Origin: Streptomyces sp. WM4235 | GTDB lineage: Bacteria > Actinomycetota > Actinomycetes > Streptomycetales > Streptomycetaceae | Reading direction: 5' to 3' | DNA: 64,000 nucleotides | NCBI RefSeq assembly: GCF_001279725.1 | Contig: NZ_LGDE01000170.1 | Span: forward strand, 1 to 64,000 | Shown: piece by piece, positions 9,367 through 18,598 of the stretch | Layout: every line of letters begins with the position of its first letter | Numbering within the stretch: the first letter of the stretch is position 1 | The notes under the pieces: generated by a model | What the model was told of the DNA's origin: nothing | What the model saw: only the letters and a program-made list of their open reading frames with translations | The model's database searches: none | Position numbers and translations under genes: made by a program

Positions 9367-10335
9367 CTAGCCCTGTTCCCCGTACCCCGCGAGCGCCTCT
9401 CCAGCCGCCTTCCGCGCGCTGTCCGCCAGCTCCGGCGGCGACACGATGCGCCCCTCGCGGCCCAGCCGCAGCGCCAGCCGGCGCAGCGAGGCCGGGTCCG
9501 GGCTGCGCAGGGTGATCCGCAGACCGCCCTCCGCCAGCTCCTCGGCGCTGTCGTGCGGGTAGTACTCGGCGACCCAGCGCCCGCCCGGGCCCACCTCGAC
9601 CACGACCTCCGGGTCCTCGGCGGCCGGCTGGACCAGCCCCTCGGACAGGTCGCGCGGCTCGATCGCGGGCGGGTCGGACCGCTCGTCCAGGAGCGTGATC
9701 TCGGCGACCCGGTCCAGACGGAAGGTCCGCCGGGCCTCCGAGAGGTGGCACCACCCCTCCATGTACGTGTGACCCACCGCGAACAGCCGGATCGGGTCCA
9801 CCGTGCGCTCGGTCAGCTCGTCCCGCGCGGGCGAGTAGTACCGCAGCCGGACCCGGCGCCGCTCGGCGATGGCGCGGTCGACGTCCGCGAAGACCCCGCC
9901 CTCCGACTCGAAGGTCACCGACAGCCGGGAGCTCGCGCCGGCGACCTCGCCCGCCGCGGCCTCCAGCTTGGCCGTGGCCCGCAGCAACGCGTCCCGGTCG
10001 CTCTCGCGCAACCCCGGAAGGGTGGCCACCGCGCGGGCGGCGACCAGCAGCGCGGTCGCCTCGTCGGCGGCCAGCCGCAGCGGCTCGGCGGTGGACTCCC
10101 CCGACGCGTCGGGGTTGCGCCACCAGATGCGCTCCCCGTCGGTGTCGATGTCGAGCAGGTCCCCGCCCCGGAAGCTGGTGCCACACATGGGCAGCACGTC
10201 GAGGTCCGAGATCAGCTCGTCCTCGGTGATTCCAAAGGCGCGCGCGACGTCGGCGACGTGCGCTCCGGGGCGTTCGCGCAGATACGTCACCAGGGACAGC
10301 ATCCGGCGGGTCTGGTCAATGGCGTTCGCAGCCAT
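9367..10335 (-). CDS. pafC: PafC, WYL-domain transcriptional activator
   Basis: A 322-aa regulator with an N-terminal winged HTH (about 10-65) and a WYL domain (about 140-220, including RRVRLRYYSPARDE), then a WCX C-terminal domain. In mycobacteria PafB and PafC form a heterodimer that activates the RecA-independent DNA damage response at sigma-70 promoters; the same role is inferred here. The ATG is 45 bp after the pafB stop. The gene clusters with pafA, as in other actinobacteria, although the pafBC function is thought to be independent of pupylation chemistry. Confidence 0.9.
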   Translation of the reverse strand: MAANAIDQTRRMLSLVTYLRERPGAHVADVARAFGITEDELISDLDVLPMCGTSFRGGDLLDIDTDGERIWWRNPDASGESTAEPLRLAADEATALLVAARAVATLPGLRESDRDALLRATAKLEAAAGEVAGASSRLSVTFESEGGVFADVDRAIAERRRVRLRYYSPARDELTERTVDPIRLFAVGHTYMEGWCHLSEARRTFRLDRVAEITLLDERSDPPAIEPRDLSEGLVQPAAEDPEVVVEVGPGGRWVAEYYPHDSAEELAEGGLRITLRSPDPASLRRLALRLGREGRIVSPPELADSARKAAGEALAGYGEQG

Positions 10336-10380
10336 GCTGGTACGTCTCCCCCTCAGGGCGGTTCTGGCGAATGTTGCGGT

Positions 10381-11340
10381 TCAGCCCTTGGCGACGGCGC
10401 GCAGCCGGTCCACCACGTCGGCCCGCAGGTCCGCGGGCCCCAGCACCACGACGTCCGGGCCGAACTCGACCAGCCAGGCGTCCAGCCCGTGCCCGTACGG
10501 GATCTCCAGCTCGTCCCAGCCCTCGGCCACGCCCTCGCGCACCCCGGTGGCCTTGGCCCGCAGCGGATAGCCGGCCCCGGTACGCAGCCGGATCAGCGCG
10601 GAACGATCGGCGCTCTCGCCGGCCCAGCTCGCGACGGTCTCCCGCACGGTCACCACGTCCGGCACCTGCGCGGTGTACTTCGCCGCCCGGGAGCGGACCT
10701 TGCCGGTGATCCGGGAGAGCCGGAACACCCGCTCCGCACCGCGGTCCCGGTCGAAGCCGGCCAGGTACCAGTGACCGCGCCAGCACTCCAACGCCCACGG
10801 CTCGACCTGACGGGTCTCGGGCCTCGCCGCGGTGGACTTGCGGTAGTCGAAGACCACCGGCCGCCGATCGCGGCACGCCAACATCAGCGGCTCGAAGGCC
10901 GCCTCGTGCACCGGGATCCGCGGCTCGATGGCACTGTGTTGACCCTCGTACGGGTCGCCCGCCTCGGGCATTCCGCCCGCGCGCAGCTTCTGCAGTGCGC
11001 CGCTGGCCGCGCCCGCCAGACGGGCCTGCTGCCAGACCTTCGCCGCCAACCCGAGGGCGGCGGCCTCCTCGGCGTCCAGGGAGACCGGCGGCAGCCGATT
11101 GCTGTCCCGACGGGCCAGATAGCCCGTGTCACCGTCCAGGTTCTCCACCGTCTCGATGACCAGGCCGAGTTCCCGCAGGTCGTCCTTGTCCCGTTCGAAC
11201 ATCCGGTTGAAGGATTCGTCGTTGCCGGCTTCCATGTAGGCCTCGATCGAACCGCGCAGCTCACGCTTGCTGAGGGGCCGTCGGGTCCCCAGCAGACACA
11301 GCGCCAGATTCATCAGCCGCTCGGCCTTGGCAATCGCCAT
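10381..11340 (-). CDS. pafB: PafB, WYL-domain transcriptional activator
   Basis: A 319-aa partner of PafC with the same layout: winged HTH (about 1-80), WYL domain (CRDRRPVVFDYR, about 150-200) and WCX C-terminal domain. The ORF is open a further 141 nt upstream, but the start ATG at 11340 gives MAIAKAERLMNLALCLL, the usual N-terminus. A strong hairpin at 11444-11469 separates it from the FKBP gene, so a promoter for pafB-pafC lies in 11341-11443. WYL domains sense ligands, probably single-stranded nucleic acid, in the DNA damage response. Confidence 0.9.
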   Translation of the reverse strand: MAIAKAERLMNLALCLLGTRRPLSKRELRGSIEAYMEAGNDESFNRMFERDKDDLRELGLVIETVENLDGDTGYLARRDSNRLPPVSLDAEEAAALGLAAKVWQQARLAGAASGALQKLRAGGMPEAGDPYEGQHSAIEPRIPVHEAAFEPLMLACRDRRPVVFDYRKSTAARPETRQVEPWALECWRGHWYLAGFDRDRGAERVFRLSRITGKVRSRAAKYTAQVPDVVTVRETVASWAGESADRSALIRLRTGAGYPLRAKATGVREGVAEGWDELEIPYGHGLDAWLVEFGPDVVVLGPADLRADVVDRLRAVAKG

Positions 11341-11443
11341 CGACGCCCTTCCGCCCTTCTCGACGCACACCCCCGGCGTACGCGTACGCGCACGGCCTCG
11401 TGACCGTTGACCGTACCGTCCCGGCGGTCCCCCGCAAAAGCGA

Positions 11444-11469
11444 GGGCCCCCGCCGTCCGGCGGGGGCCC
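11444..11469 (-). terminator. GC-rich hairpin after FKBP gene
   Basis: Perfect 11-bp inverted repeat GGGCCCCCGCC / GGCGGGGGCCC with a GTCC loop, 22 bp past the FKBP stop. It is the likely terminator of the FKBP transcript and isolates pafBC. Confidence 0.7.
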
Positions 11470-11491
11470 CACAACTGTCACGACCGAGGGA

Positions 11492-11872
11492 TCAGGCGTC
11501 CATCAGGTCACAGACGAAGATCAGCGTCTCGCCCGGGGCGATCAGGCCGCCACCCGCGCCGCTGTCCCCGTACGCGAGGTGCGCGGGAATGGTGATCTTG
11601 CGGCGGCCACCGACCCTCATGCCCTGCACGCCCTGGTCCCAGCCCTTGATGACCTGACCGACACCGAGCTGGAACGCCAGCGCGGAACCGCGGTTCCAGG
11701 AGGCGTCGAACTCCTCGCCGGTGGAGAACGCCACGCCCACGTAGTGGACCTTGATGAACGCACCGACCTTGGCCTCGGCGCCGTCGCCCACCCAGATGTC
11801 CTCGATCACGAGATCGGCGGGGGCATCGCCCTCGGGGAAGTCGATCTCGGGCTTCTCAAGCTGGTCACTCAC
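11492..11872 (-). CDS. Cytoplasmic FKBP-type peptidyl-prolyl cis-trans isomerase
   Basis: A 126-aa single FKBP domain catalysing prolyl isomerisation. The family signature is clear: VHYVG near residue 45, GWDQGVQGMRVGGRR, a KITIPAHLAYG segment, and a terminal ETLIFVCDL. The GTG at 11872 is chosen because a perfect GAGGAG lies 7 nt upstream; the open frame extends 15 nt further to a TTG without an RBS. It is downstream of a larger lipoprotein FKBP (70-bp gap), so the two may be an operon encoding cytoplasmic and extracytoplasmic isomerases. Confidence 0.9.
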   Translation of the reverse strand: MSDQLEKPEIDFPEGDAPADLVIEDIWVGDGAEAKVGAFIKVHYVGVAFSTGEEFDASWNRGSALAFQLGVGQVIKGWDQGVQGMRVGGRRKITIPAHLAYGDSGAGGGLIAPGETLIFVCDLMDA

Positions 11873-11941
11873 GGAACTGCTCCTCAAATCTACGAACCGG
11901 GGCCCCTCCCGGCCTGAACCGGGAAGAGGACCGAACCAGTC

Positions 11942-12946
11942 TTACACTGCTCCGACGATGTCCACGACGAAGGCCAGCGTGGAGTTGGCCGGCAGGTCCT
12001 CACCCTTGGCCTGGTCCTTGTAGGCCATCTCCGGCGGAATCACCAGCAGGACGCGGCTGCCGACCTTCTTGCCGACCAGACCCTTGTCCCAGCCCTCGAT
12101 GACCTGCCCCTTGCCGATCGCCGTCGAGAACGGCGAGCCGGTCTTCCACGACGTGTCGAACAGCTTCGCGGCATCCTTGCCCTGGTTCGGCGCCCACGCG
12201 GCACCGCTGTACTGCATGTAGACGGTCTGGCCGTTCTTGACCTCGGGACCCTTGCCCTCGATCAGGACCTTGTCGACCAGCTCCTTCGGAGGGTCGTTCT
12301 TCGGGATCGTGATCGTGGCGGCCTCGTCCTTGTCCGCCTTGACCTGGGGCAGGTCCGAGGGGATCGGCGCCTGCGTGCCCTCGGCCTTCTTCGGCAGGGT
12401 CGAGTCGATGTCCATCACGAAGACCAGGTTGTCGGCCGGACCGACCCCCAGCTGCGGCTGACCCTTGTCACCGAACGCGGCCGCCGGAGGCGCCACGACC
12501 AGCACACGGCTGCCGACCTTCTTGCCCACCACGGACTCGCTGAACAGCGGCAGGATCTCCGGAGAACCGGCGGTGACGACGATCGGCGCACCACCCTCGT
12601 CGTAGGACCCGTTCAGGTCCTTGCCGCCCTTCCAGACCTTGCCCGTGTACTTCGTGACGACGAGATCGCCCTTCTTGATCTCCGCGCCCGACCCCTCCTT
12701 GACCGTGCTCACCACGAACTTGCCGCTCGGGTCGCCCTTGGGGACGGTGATCTCCGCCTTCTTCCCCGCCTCACCCGCCACGGTGGGCATCGGGTCCGCG
12801 GAAGCGACCGCCTTCGGTACCGAGGGCTGCGAGGCATCGGCCGACGGAGACGCGGAATCCTTCTTGTCCTTGTCGTCGCCCCCTCCACAGGCCGCGGTGA
12901 GCATCAGAGCCGGCACGATGAGCGCGGCAGCAAGTCGGCGTCGCAC
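11942..12946 (-). CDS. Lipoprotein with two tandem FKBP-type PPIase domains
   Basis: A 334-aa exported foldase candidate. The signal peptide ends in the lipobox LTAAC with the lipidated Cys20, followed by a Gly/Asp/Lys/Ser-rich linker. Two FKBP-like repeats follow, about 85-190 and 220-334. The second has intact GWDKGLVGKKVGSRV and IPPEMAYKD. The first has VVGKKVGSRVLVVAPP and is more divergent, lacking the GW-D element (PLFSES instead), so it may be non-catalytic. The GTG start has GAGGA 7 nt upstream. It lies between pafA and the cytoplasmic FKBP. Confidence 0.88.
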   Translation of the reverse strand: MRRRLAAALIVPALMLTAACGGGDDKDKKDSASPSADASQPSVPKAVASADPMPTVAGEAGKKAEITVPKGDPSGKFVVSTVKEGSGAEIKKGDLVVTKYTGKVWKGGKDLNGSYDEGGAPIVVTAGSPEILPLFSESVVGKKVGSRVLVVAPPAAAFGDKGQPQLGVGPADNLVFVMDIDSTLPKKAEGTQAPIPSDLPQVKADKDEAATITIPKNDPPKELVDKVLIEGKGPEVKNGQTVYMQYSGAAWAPNQGKDAAKLFDTSWKTGSPFSTAIGKGQVIEGWDKGLVGKKVGSRVLLVIPPEMAYKDQAKGEDLPANSTLAFVVDIVGAV

Positions 12947-13031
12947 AGTGGTCCTCAGGGTCGCTGGAATGGTCCGTCGTAGCGGCCCACTCTACGGCCA
13001 ACCCCCTCGCCGACAAGGCGGCGCCGTGCGA

Positions 13032-13063
13032 AGGGCCCCGCACGCCACTGCGCACGGGGCCCT
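13032..13063 (-). terminator. Hairpin after pafA
   Basis: AGGGCCCCG and CGGGGCCCT form a 9-bp stem around a 14-nt loop, 14 bp beyond the pafA stop. Probable terminator. Confidence 0.5.
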
Positions 13064-13076
13064 CCACCGCCGGACA

Positions 13077-14438
13077 TCACATCCCGGCGATCAACTTCTC
13101 CACCCGATCGTCCACCGACCGGAACGGGTCCTTGCACAGCACCGTCCGCTGCGCCTGGTCGTTCAGCTTCAGGTGCACCCAGTCGACCGTGAAGTCCCGC
13201 CTCTGCTCCTGCGCCCGGCGGATGAAGTCGCCGCGCAGCCGGGCCCGGGTCGTCTGCGGGGGCACCGACTTGCCCTCGAAGATCTTCAGGTCGTTGCAGA
13301 TCCGCGCCGCCTGCCCCTTGCGCTCCAGCAGGTAGTACAGACCGCGCCGACGGTGGATGTCGTGGTACGCGAGGTCTATCTGGGCGACCCGCGGGTTCGA
13401 CATGGTCATGTTGTGCTTGGCCCGGTACCGCTCGATCAACTGGTACTTCATGACCCAGTCGATCTCGGTCCCGATCCGGTCCAGGTCCTCCGCGTCGATC
13501 GCGTCCAGCGTGCGACCCCACAGCTCCAGGACCTGATCGACGACACCGGTGCGGATACCCCGCCGCTCGGCGAAGTCCACGGCCTTGTCGTAGTACTCGC
13601 GCTGGATCTCCAGGGCCGAGGCCTCACGACCGCTCGCCAGGCGCACCTTGCGCTGCCCCGTGATGTCGTGACTGACCTCGCGGATGGCCCGGATCGGGTT
13701 CTCCAGGGTCAGGTCCCGCATCACGGTGCCCGCCTCGATCATGCGCAGCACCAGATCGGTGGCCCCGACCTTGAGCAGCATGGTCGTCTCGGACATGTTC
13801 GAGTCACCGACGATCACGTGCAGTCGCCGGTACCGCTCGGCATCCGCGTGCGGCTCGTCCCTGGTGTTGATGATCGGCCGGGAACGCGTCGTGGCGGAAC
13901 TGACGCCCTCCCAGATGTGCTCGGCCCGCTGGCTGACGCAGTAGACCGCGCCCCGAGGGGTCTGGAGCACCTTGCCCGCGCCACAGATCAGCTGGCGCGT
14001 GACGAGGAAGGGAATGAGGATGTCCGCCAGACGGGAGAATTCTCCGTGCCGCGCCACGAGATAGTTCTCGTGGCAGCCGTAAGAATTGCCCGCCGAGTCG
14101 GTGTTGTTCTTGAACAGGTAGACGTCGCCCGCGATTCCCTCCTCGTGCAGGCGGCGTTCGGCGTCGACGAGCAGGCCTTCGAGAATGCGCTCGCCGGCCT
14201 TGTCGTGGGTGACCAGTTCGATCAGGTTGTCGCATTCGGGAGTTGCATATTCCGGATGCGAACCCACGTCGAGGTAGAGGCGGGCGCCGTTCCGCAGGAA
14301 GACATTGCTGCTGCGGCCCCATGACACAACACGGCGGAAGAGGTAGCGCGCCACTTCGTCAGGAGACAGTCGGCGCTGTCCCCTGAACGTGCACGTGACG
14401 CCGTACTCGTTCTCCAGCCCGAAAATGCGGCGGTCCAT
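13077..14438 (-). CDS. pafA: PafA, Pup--protein ligase
   Basis: A 453-aa ATP-dependent ligase that attaches the C-terminal glutamate of Pup to lysines of target proteins, marking them for the proteasome. It belongs to the glutamine synthetase-like carboxylate-amine fold. [13 protein letters not shown] carries the catalytic-site glutamate and metal ligands, [15 protein letters not shown] holds the conserved Asp, and [18 protein letters not shown] and [10 protein letters not shown] are shared with Dop. Unlike Dop in this window it lacks the extra Dop loop. The RBS is poor. It is separated from prcBA by a divergent MFS/LacI pair, and from dop by about 5 kb. Confidence 0.95.
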   Translation of the reverse strand: MDRRIFGLENEYGVTCTFRGQRRLSPDEVARYLFRRVVSWGRSSNVFLRNGARLYLDVGSHPEYATPECDNLIELVTHDKAGERILEGLLVDAERRLHEEGIAGDVYLFKNNTDSAGNSYGCHENYLVARHGEFSRLADILIPFLVTRQLICGAGKVLQTPRGAVYCVSQRAEHIWEGVSSATTRSRPIINTRDEPHADAERYRRLHVIVGDSNMSETTMLLKVGATDLVLRMIEAGTVMRDLTLENPIRAIREVSHDITGQRKVRLASGREASALEIQREYYDKAVDFAERRGIRTGVVDQVLELWGRTLDAIDAEDLDRIGTEIDWVMKYQLIERYRAKHNMTMSNPRVAQIDLAYHDIHRRRGLYYLLERKGQAARICNDLKIFEGKSVPPQTTRARLRGDFIRRAQEQRRDFTVDWVHLKLNDQAQRTVLCKDPFRSVDDRVEKLIAGM

Positions 14439-14496
14439 GACTGAACATTACGCCTTCTGCCCTCTTCTGAAACCGGGTTCGCCGGCGCCGTTCCGA

Positions 14497-15759
14497 TCAG
14501 TTTCTGATCAGAGGGTCCGAGGAGCCCTCCTCCGAGCCCTCCGCGACAGCCCCGCCGGCGCCCGCCACGACCCCGCCGCGCACCGGGGCGGCGAGCACCC
14601 GCTGAGTGGCCATCAGCACCACCAACGCCGCCGCGCCGGCCACACTCGCCACCGCGAAACCGGCCCTCGTGTCACCCAGTTCCACCGCCGGCCCGGCCGC
14701 CGCCGTACCGATCGCCGCACCCACCCCGAAGAAGGTCACCAGCCAGGAGAACGCCTCCGTCACCGTGCCCCGCGGAGCGTGCCGGTCCACGACGATGAAC
14801 GCGCACGCGATGGCGGGCGCCAGGAACACCCCCGCCAGCGCCGACAACGCCGTCATGCCCACCGGCCCCGGCGTCAGCATCAACGGCAGATAACAGACCG
14901 CGAGCAGCGCCACCAGCATCCGCAGCCGCCGCTCCGCGGCCCCCGCCCACTGCCGGGCCCCGTAGACCACACCGCCCACCAGCGCGCCCAGCCCCAGCGC
15001 CGCCATCAACCAGCCGTACACCGCCTGACCGCCGTGATCGTCCGCGTACGCCACACCGGCCACCGTGATCGAACCCAGCGCCGTACCGACGAAGAAGAAC
15101 GCGCCCAACAGCGCCAGCAACCCCCGAGAGCGCAGAGCGCCCAGCCAATGGGCCTCCCGCGGCGCGGAACGCCACGTACGGGAGGGCTCGGAGACCACCA
15201 CGGACAGCGCGCCCAACACACCGATGCCATTGATCACCAGCAGCGCGACCGCCGGGTCCCACAGCGCGACGAAGAGCGTCACCAGCAGCGGACCGACCGT
15301 GAACATGACCTCCTGCGCCACCGCGTCCATGGCGTACGCCACGTGGACCCGCTCCTCCTTGCCGCCGAGCACCCCCGGCCACAGCGCGCGCAGCCCGCCC
15401 TCCAACGGAGGCGTGAACAACCCCGCCACGACCACGGCCGCGTAGGCCACCGCCACCGACCCGGTCCCCGCGAGCGCCAGCCACACCATGCCCAGCGCGG
15501 ACACCACCGCGGCCGGCAACTGCACGCGCGGCTGCCCGTACAGGTCCACGGCCCGACCCAGCAACGGCTGCCCCACCGCGTTCGCCACCCCGTACGCCGC
15601 CGCCAGCGCGCCCGCCAGGCTGTAGCTGCCCCCCTCGGCCCGGGTGAACAGCACGATCGCGATGGCTGCGGTGCCATTGGGCAACCGCCCCACGAGCGTG
15701 CCCACCAACAGCCTCGCGGCGTGCCTGGTCTTGAGCAGCTCCGCGTAACCCGCGGCCAT
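14497..15759 (-). CDS. MFS transporter (drug/solute exporter-like)
   Basis: A 420-aa protein with about 12 hydrophobic segments and the MFS pattern of two six-helix halves. LLGRAVDLYGQPRV after helix 2 fits the motif-A loop. The start ATG at 15759 is preceded by a GGAGGGGG box; the same frame is open far upstream but that part is antisense to the lacI gene. It is divergent from the LacI regulator with 135 bp between starts, suggesting regulation by it. The substrate is unknown. It and its regulator interrupt the otherwise proteasome-related cluster. Confidence 0.85.
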   Translation of the reverse strand: MAAGYAELLKTRHAARLLVGTLVGRLPNGTAAIAIVLFTRAEGGSYSLAGALAAAYGVANAVGQPLLGRAVDLYGQPRVQLPAAVVSALGMVWLALAGTGSVAVAYAAVVVAGLFTPPLEGGLRALWPGVLGGKEERVHVAYAMDAVAQEVMFTVGPLLVTLFVALWDPAVALLVINGIGVLGALSVVVSEPSRTWRSAPREAHWLGALRSRGLLALLGAFFFVGTALGSITVAGVAYADDHGGQAVYGWLMAALGLGALVGGVVYGARQWAGAAERRLRMLVALLAVCYLPLMLTPGPVGMTALSALAGVFLAPAIACAFIVVDRHAPRGTVTEAFSWLVTFFGVGAAIGTAAAGPAVELGDTRAGFAVASVAGAAALVVLMATQRVLAAPVRGGVVAGAGGAVAEGSEEGSSDPLIRN

Positions 15760-15793
15760 GTCCGCCCCCTCCTGCCCGGAACCAGCCGGGGTA

Positions 15794-15822
15794 ATACGTA
15801 TAACTTGACGGGTCATACGTAC
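15794..15822. promoter_or_regulatory. Paired TACGTA boxes in MFS/lacI divergent promoter
   Basis: Two boxes, ATACGTAT (15794-15801) and ATACGTAC (15815-15822), start 21 bp apart, about two helical turns, in the only AT-containing stretch of this intergenic region. A TTGACG between them could be a -35 element on the plus strand. Placement fits operators for the divergent LacI-family regulator. This is inference from position and symmetry. Confidence 0.45.
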
Positions 15823-15894
15823 CATGTCCCCAGTCCGCCGGTCCACCCGCCGGACCACCCCCCACCCCATGACCTGCGACAACGGGAGCCCCCT

Positions 15895-16890
15895 GTGACG
15901 AGACCCACCAGCCGGGACGTCGCCGCCGCCGCCGGGGTCTCCCAGGCCACCGTCTCCCTCGTCCTCGGCGACAAATGGCGCGGCCGCGTCTCCGAACGCA
16001 CCGCCGACCTCGTCCGCGAGAGCGCCGCCACCCTCGGCTACCGCCCCAACCTCGCCGCCCGCAACCTGCGCCTCGGCTCCACCCGCACCGCCCTCCTCGT
16101 CGTCCCCGCCCTCACCAACGAGTTCTTCGCCCGCGTCTACACCGGCGCCGCCCGCGTCGCCGCCGAACACGGCTTCGGCGTCGTCCTCTACCCCTCCCCC
16201 GACGGCACCGGCCCCGCCCGCGACCCCTTCGCCTCCGCCCGCGCCGCCCTCGACGGAGTCATCGCCTCCTCCATGGCCGCCGACGCCCTCGACGCCCTCG
16301 GCCGCGAAGGCCTCCCCCTCGTCATGCTCGACAGCGACCCCGCCTCCGACACCGCCGCCGCCCACGTCAACCTCGCCATGGCCGACGGCATGCGCCAAGC
16401 CGCCACCCACCTCCTCGACCACGGCCACCGCCGCTTCCTCCACCTCGCCTCCGCCGTCGACTCCTGGACCTTCGACATTCGCGCCAAGGCCCTGCCGGCC
16501 CTCCTGGGCCCCTCCACCGAACTGCGCACCATCAGGGCCCCCCTCACCGTCCACGGCGCCCGCACCGCCATGGAAGCCCTCCTGAAGGCACCCGGGCCCC
16601 GACCCACCGCCGTCATCTGCGACGACGACATCCTCGCCGCCGGCGCCTGCAAGGCCGCCCGCCGCCTCGGCCTGCGCGTCCCCGACGACCTCTCCGTCAC
16701 CGGCTTCGACGACCTCGCCCTCGCCACCGCCGTCGAACCCGAACTCACCACCGTCCGCCTGCCCGCCGAACGCGTCGGCGAGCAGGGCATGAGCGCCCTC
16801 CTCGCCGTCCTCGACGGCACCCCCTGGTCCGCCCCCGACATCCCCGTCGAACTCGTCGTCCGCGACTCCACCGGCCCCGCCCCCGCCTGA
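15895..16890 (+). CDS. LacI-family transcriptional regulator
   Basis: A 331-aa regulator. The N-terminal HTH and hinge helix are clear (RDVAAAAGVSQATVSLVLG, about 7-25, then LGYRPNLAARNL). The C-terminal periplasmic-binding-protein-like sensor domain has SVTGFDDLALATAVEPELTTV near residue 265. The GTG start at 15895 has GGGAG 6 nt upstream, whereas the frame is open 1.5 kb upstream as an antisense shadow of the MFS gene. Codon use is extremely C-rich at third positions compared with neighbours. The ligand is presumably a sugar or nucleoside. It probably represses the divergent MFS gene and itself through the paired boxes at 15794-15822. Confidence 0.88.
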   Translation: MTRPTSRDVAAAAGVSQATVSLVLGDKWRGRVSERTADLVRESAATLGYRPNLAARNLRLGSTRTALLVVPALTNEFFARVYTGAARVAAEHGFGVVLYPSPDGTGPARDPFASARAALDGVIASSMAADALDALGREGLPLVMLDSDPASDTAAAHVNLAMADGMRQAATHLLDHGHRRFLHLASAVDSWTFDIRAKALPALLGPSTELRTIRAPLTVHGARTAMEALLKAPGPRPTAVICDDDILAAGACKAARRLGLRVPDDLSVTGFDDLALATAVEPELTTVRLPAERVGEQGMSALLAVLDGTPWSAPDIPVELVVRDSTGPAPA

Positions 16891-16899
16891 ACGCGCAAA

Positions 16900-16933
16900 G
16901 GCCCCGACCCACCGCGAACGGCAGACCGGGGCC
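16900..16933. terminator. Convergent hairpin between lacI and prcA
   Basis: GGCCCCG and CGGGGCC form a 7-bp stem with a 20-nt loop in the 57-bp gap between convergent genes. It could serve both directions; moderate strength. Confidence 0.45.
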
Positions 16934-16947
16934 CCCCACACACATGA

Positions 16948-17712
16948 CTACTCGGCGTCGTCCTCCGGCACCTCGTCATTCGACACGGCATCGGCCTGCG
17001 CCGCCGCCGGCACGTCAGCCTCCAGCAACCGCGCCAACTGCCGACCGCGGATCCGCTTGAACTTCCGCTGCTGCGCCCGCGTACGGTCCAGCACCGCGAC
17101 CTCCAGCCGCTCGGCCGGAATCGCCTTGTCCGCGCCGTTCGCCTGACTCGACAGCGCCTGCACCGCCAACTTCAACGCCTCGGACAACGTCATCCCGTCC
17201 CGGTGGCGCTGATCCAGGAACGTGCTGATCTGCTCCGCGTTGCCGCCGACCGCGACCGAGCCGTGCTCGTCCACGATCGAACCGTCGTGCGGCAGCCGAT
17301 AGATCTGGTCACCCGCGGCCGTCGGACCGACCTCGGCCACCACCAGCTCCACCTCGTACGGCTTCTCGCCCGCGCTGGAGAAGATGGTGCCCAGCGTCTG
17401 CGCGTAGACGTTGGCGAGCCCACGGGCCGTCACGTCGTCGCGGTCGTAGGTGTACCCGCGCAGATCCGCGTAGCGCACACCACCGATCCGCAGGTTCTCG
17501 TACTCGTTGTACTTGCCGGCGGCCGCGAAGCCGATCCGGTCGTAGATCTCACTGAACTTGTGCAGCGCGCGGGACGGGTTCTCCCCCACGAACACGATGC
17601 CGTCGGCGTATTGCAGCACGACCAGGCTGCGACCGCGGGCGATGCCCTTCCGGGCGTATTCCGCCCGGTCGGCCATGGCCTGCTGAGGTGAAACATAGAA
17701 CGGAGTCGACAC
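16948..17712 (-). CDS. prcA: Proteasome alpha subunit PrcA
   Basis: A 254-aa alpha subunit that forms the outer rings of the 20S proteasome and the gate that docks the Mpa/ARC ATPase. The N-terminus [23 protein letters not shown] is the alpha-type gating helix H0 region. The N-terminal Thr nucleophile of beta subunits is absent. The C-terminus is an acidic extension, [10 protein letters not shown], beyond the core fold. The GTG start is 46 bp after the prcB stop, so prcB-prcA is an operon. Confidence 0.96.
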   Translation of the reverse strand: MSTPFYVSPQQAMADRAEYARKGIARGRSLVVLQYADGIVFVGENPSRALHKFSEIYDRIGFAAAGKYNEYENLRIGGVRYADLRGYTYDRDDVTARGLANVYAQTLGTIFSSAGEKPYEVELVVAEVGPTAAGDQIYRLPHDGSIVDEHGSVAVGGNAEQISTFLDQRHRDGMTLSEALKLAVQALSSQANGADKAIPAERLEVAVLDRTRAQQRKFKRIRGRQLARLLEADVPAAAQADAVSNDEVPEDDAE

Positions 17713-17758
17713 CGGCTGACCGTCCCTTTCTTCTGGGCTCCTACGAGGCGACGGATGG

Positions 17759-18598
17759 TCAGAGCAGGGCGGCGCGCGGGCCGTCGGGCTGCTCCAGCCG
17801 ACGGTCGGTCACCGAACGGGCCAGCGCCTGCGACTCGTCGTCGGTCAGCCGGCGGAAGCCCTCGTCGGTGATGACGGTGACAATGGGATAGATGTGACGG
17901 TAGAGGTCCGGACCACCCGTCGCCGAGTCGTCGTCGGCCGCGTCGTACAGCGCCTGCACGACCAGCGTGGTGGCCTGCTCCTCCGTCAGGTCGGGACGGT
18001 ACAGCTTCTTCATGGACCCGCGGGCGAAGATCGACCCGGACCCGGTGGCGGCGAACCCGTGCTCCTCGGAGCGACCGCCCGTCACGTCGTAGGAGAAGAT
18101 CCGACCCTTCTCCTTGGCCTCGTCGTAGCCCGCGAAGAGCGGTACGACGGCCAGCCCCTGCATCGCCATGCCGAGGTTGCTGCGGATCATGGTGGACAGA
18201 CGGTTCGCCTTGCCCTCCAGCGAGAGGGTCGTCCCCTCCACCTTCTCGAAGTGCTCCAGCTCCAGCTGGAACAACTTCACCATCTCGACGGCGAGGCCGG
18301 CCGTACCCGCGATGCCCACCGCGGAGTACTCGTCGGCCGGGAACACCTTCTCGATGTCCCGCTGGGCGATCATGTTCCCCATGGTCGCCCGCCGGTCACC
18401 GGCGAGCACCACACCGCCGGGGAACGTCGTCGCGACGATCGTCGTCCCGTGGGGCGCCTCGACGACACCGTCGGGGAGCTTGCGGTTCCCCGGCAGCATC
18501 TCGGGCTGGTGCGCCCCGAGGAAGTCCATGAAGGACGAGGACCCCGGCGTCAGGAAGGCTGCCGGTAGACGCCCTGTGCTACGAGTGTTGGGTTCCAC
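17759..18598 (-). CDS. prcB: Proteasome beta subunit PrcB (with propeptide)
   Basis: Catalytic beta subunit of the 20S proteasome, 279 aa. Self-cleavage at G51/T52 in [11 protein letters not shown] exposes Thr52 as the nucleophile. The 51-residue propeptide contains [18 protein letters not shown], which is typical of streptomycetes. The GTG at 18598 is chosen for its RBS (GGAAGGA, 6 nt spacing) and family N-terminus. The start lies inside the 3' end of the upstream endonuclease-like gene (49-bp overlap, different frame), so its translation may be coupled to that gene. Confidence 0.95.
   Translation of the reverse strand: MEPNTRSTGRLPAAFLTPGSSSFMDFLGAHQPEMLPGNRKLPDGVVEAPHGTTIVATTFPGGVVLAGDRRATMGNMIAQRDIEKVFPADEYSAVGIAGTAGLAVEMVKLFQLELEHFEKVEGTTLSLEGKANRLSTMIRSNLGMAMQGLAVVPLFAGYDEAKEKGRIFSYDVTGGRSEEHGFAATGSGSIFARGSMKKLYRPDLTEEQATTLVVQALYDAADDDSATGGPDLYRHIYPIVTVITDEGFRRLTDDESQALARSVTDRRLEQPDGPRAALL

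Noticed and set aside
14389..15894. N-terminal extension of the LacI frame by 500 codons
   Set aside because: It is antisense to the MFS gene and Arg/His/Pro-rich; the HTH starts right after the GTG at 15895 with its own RBS.
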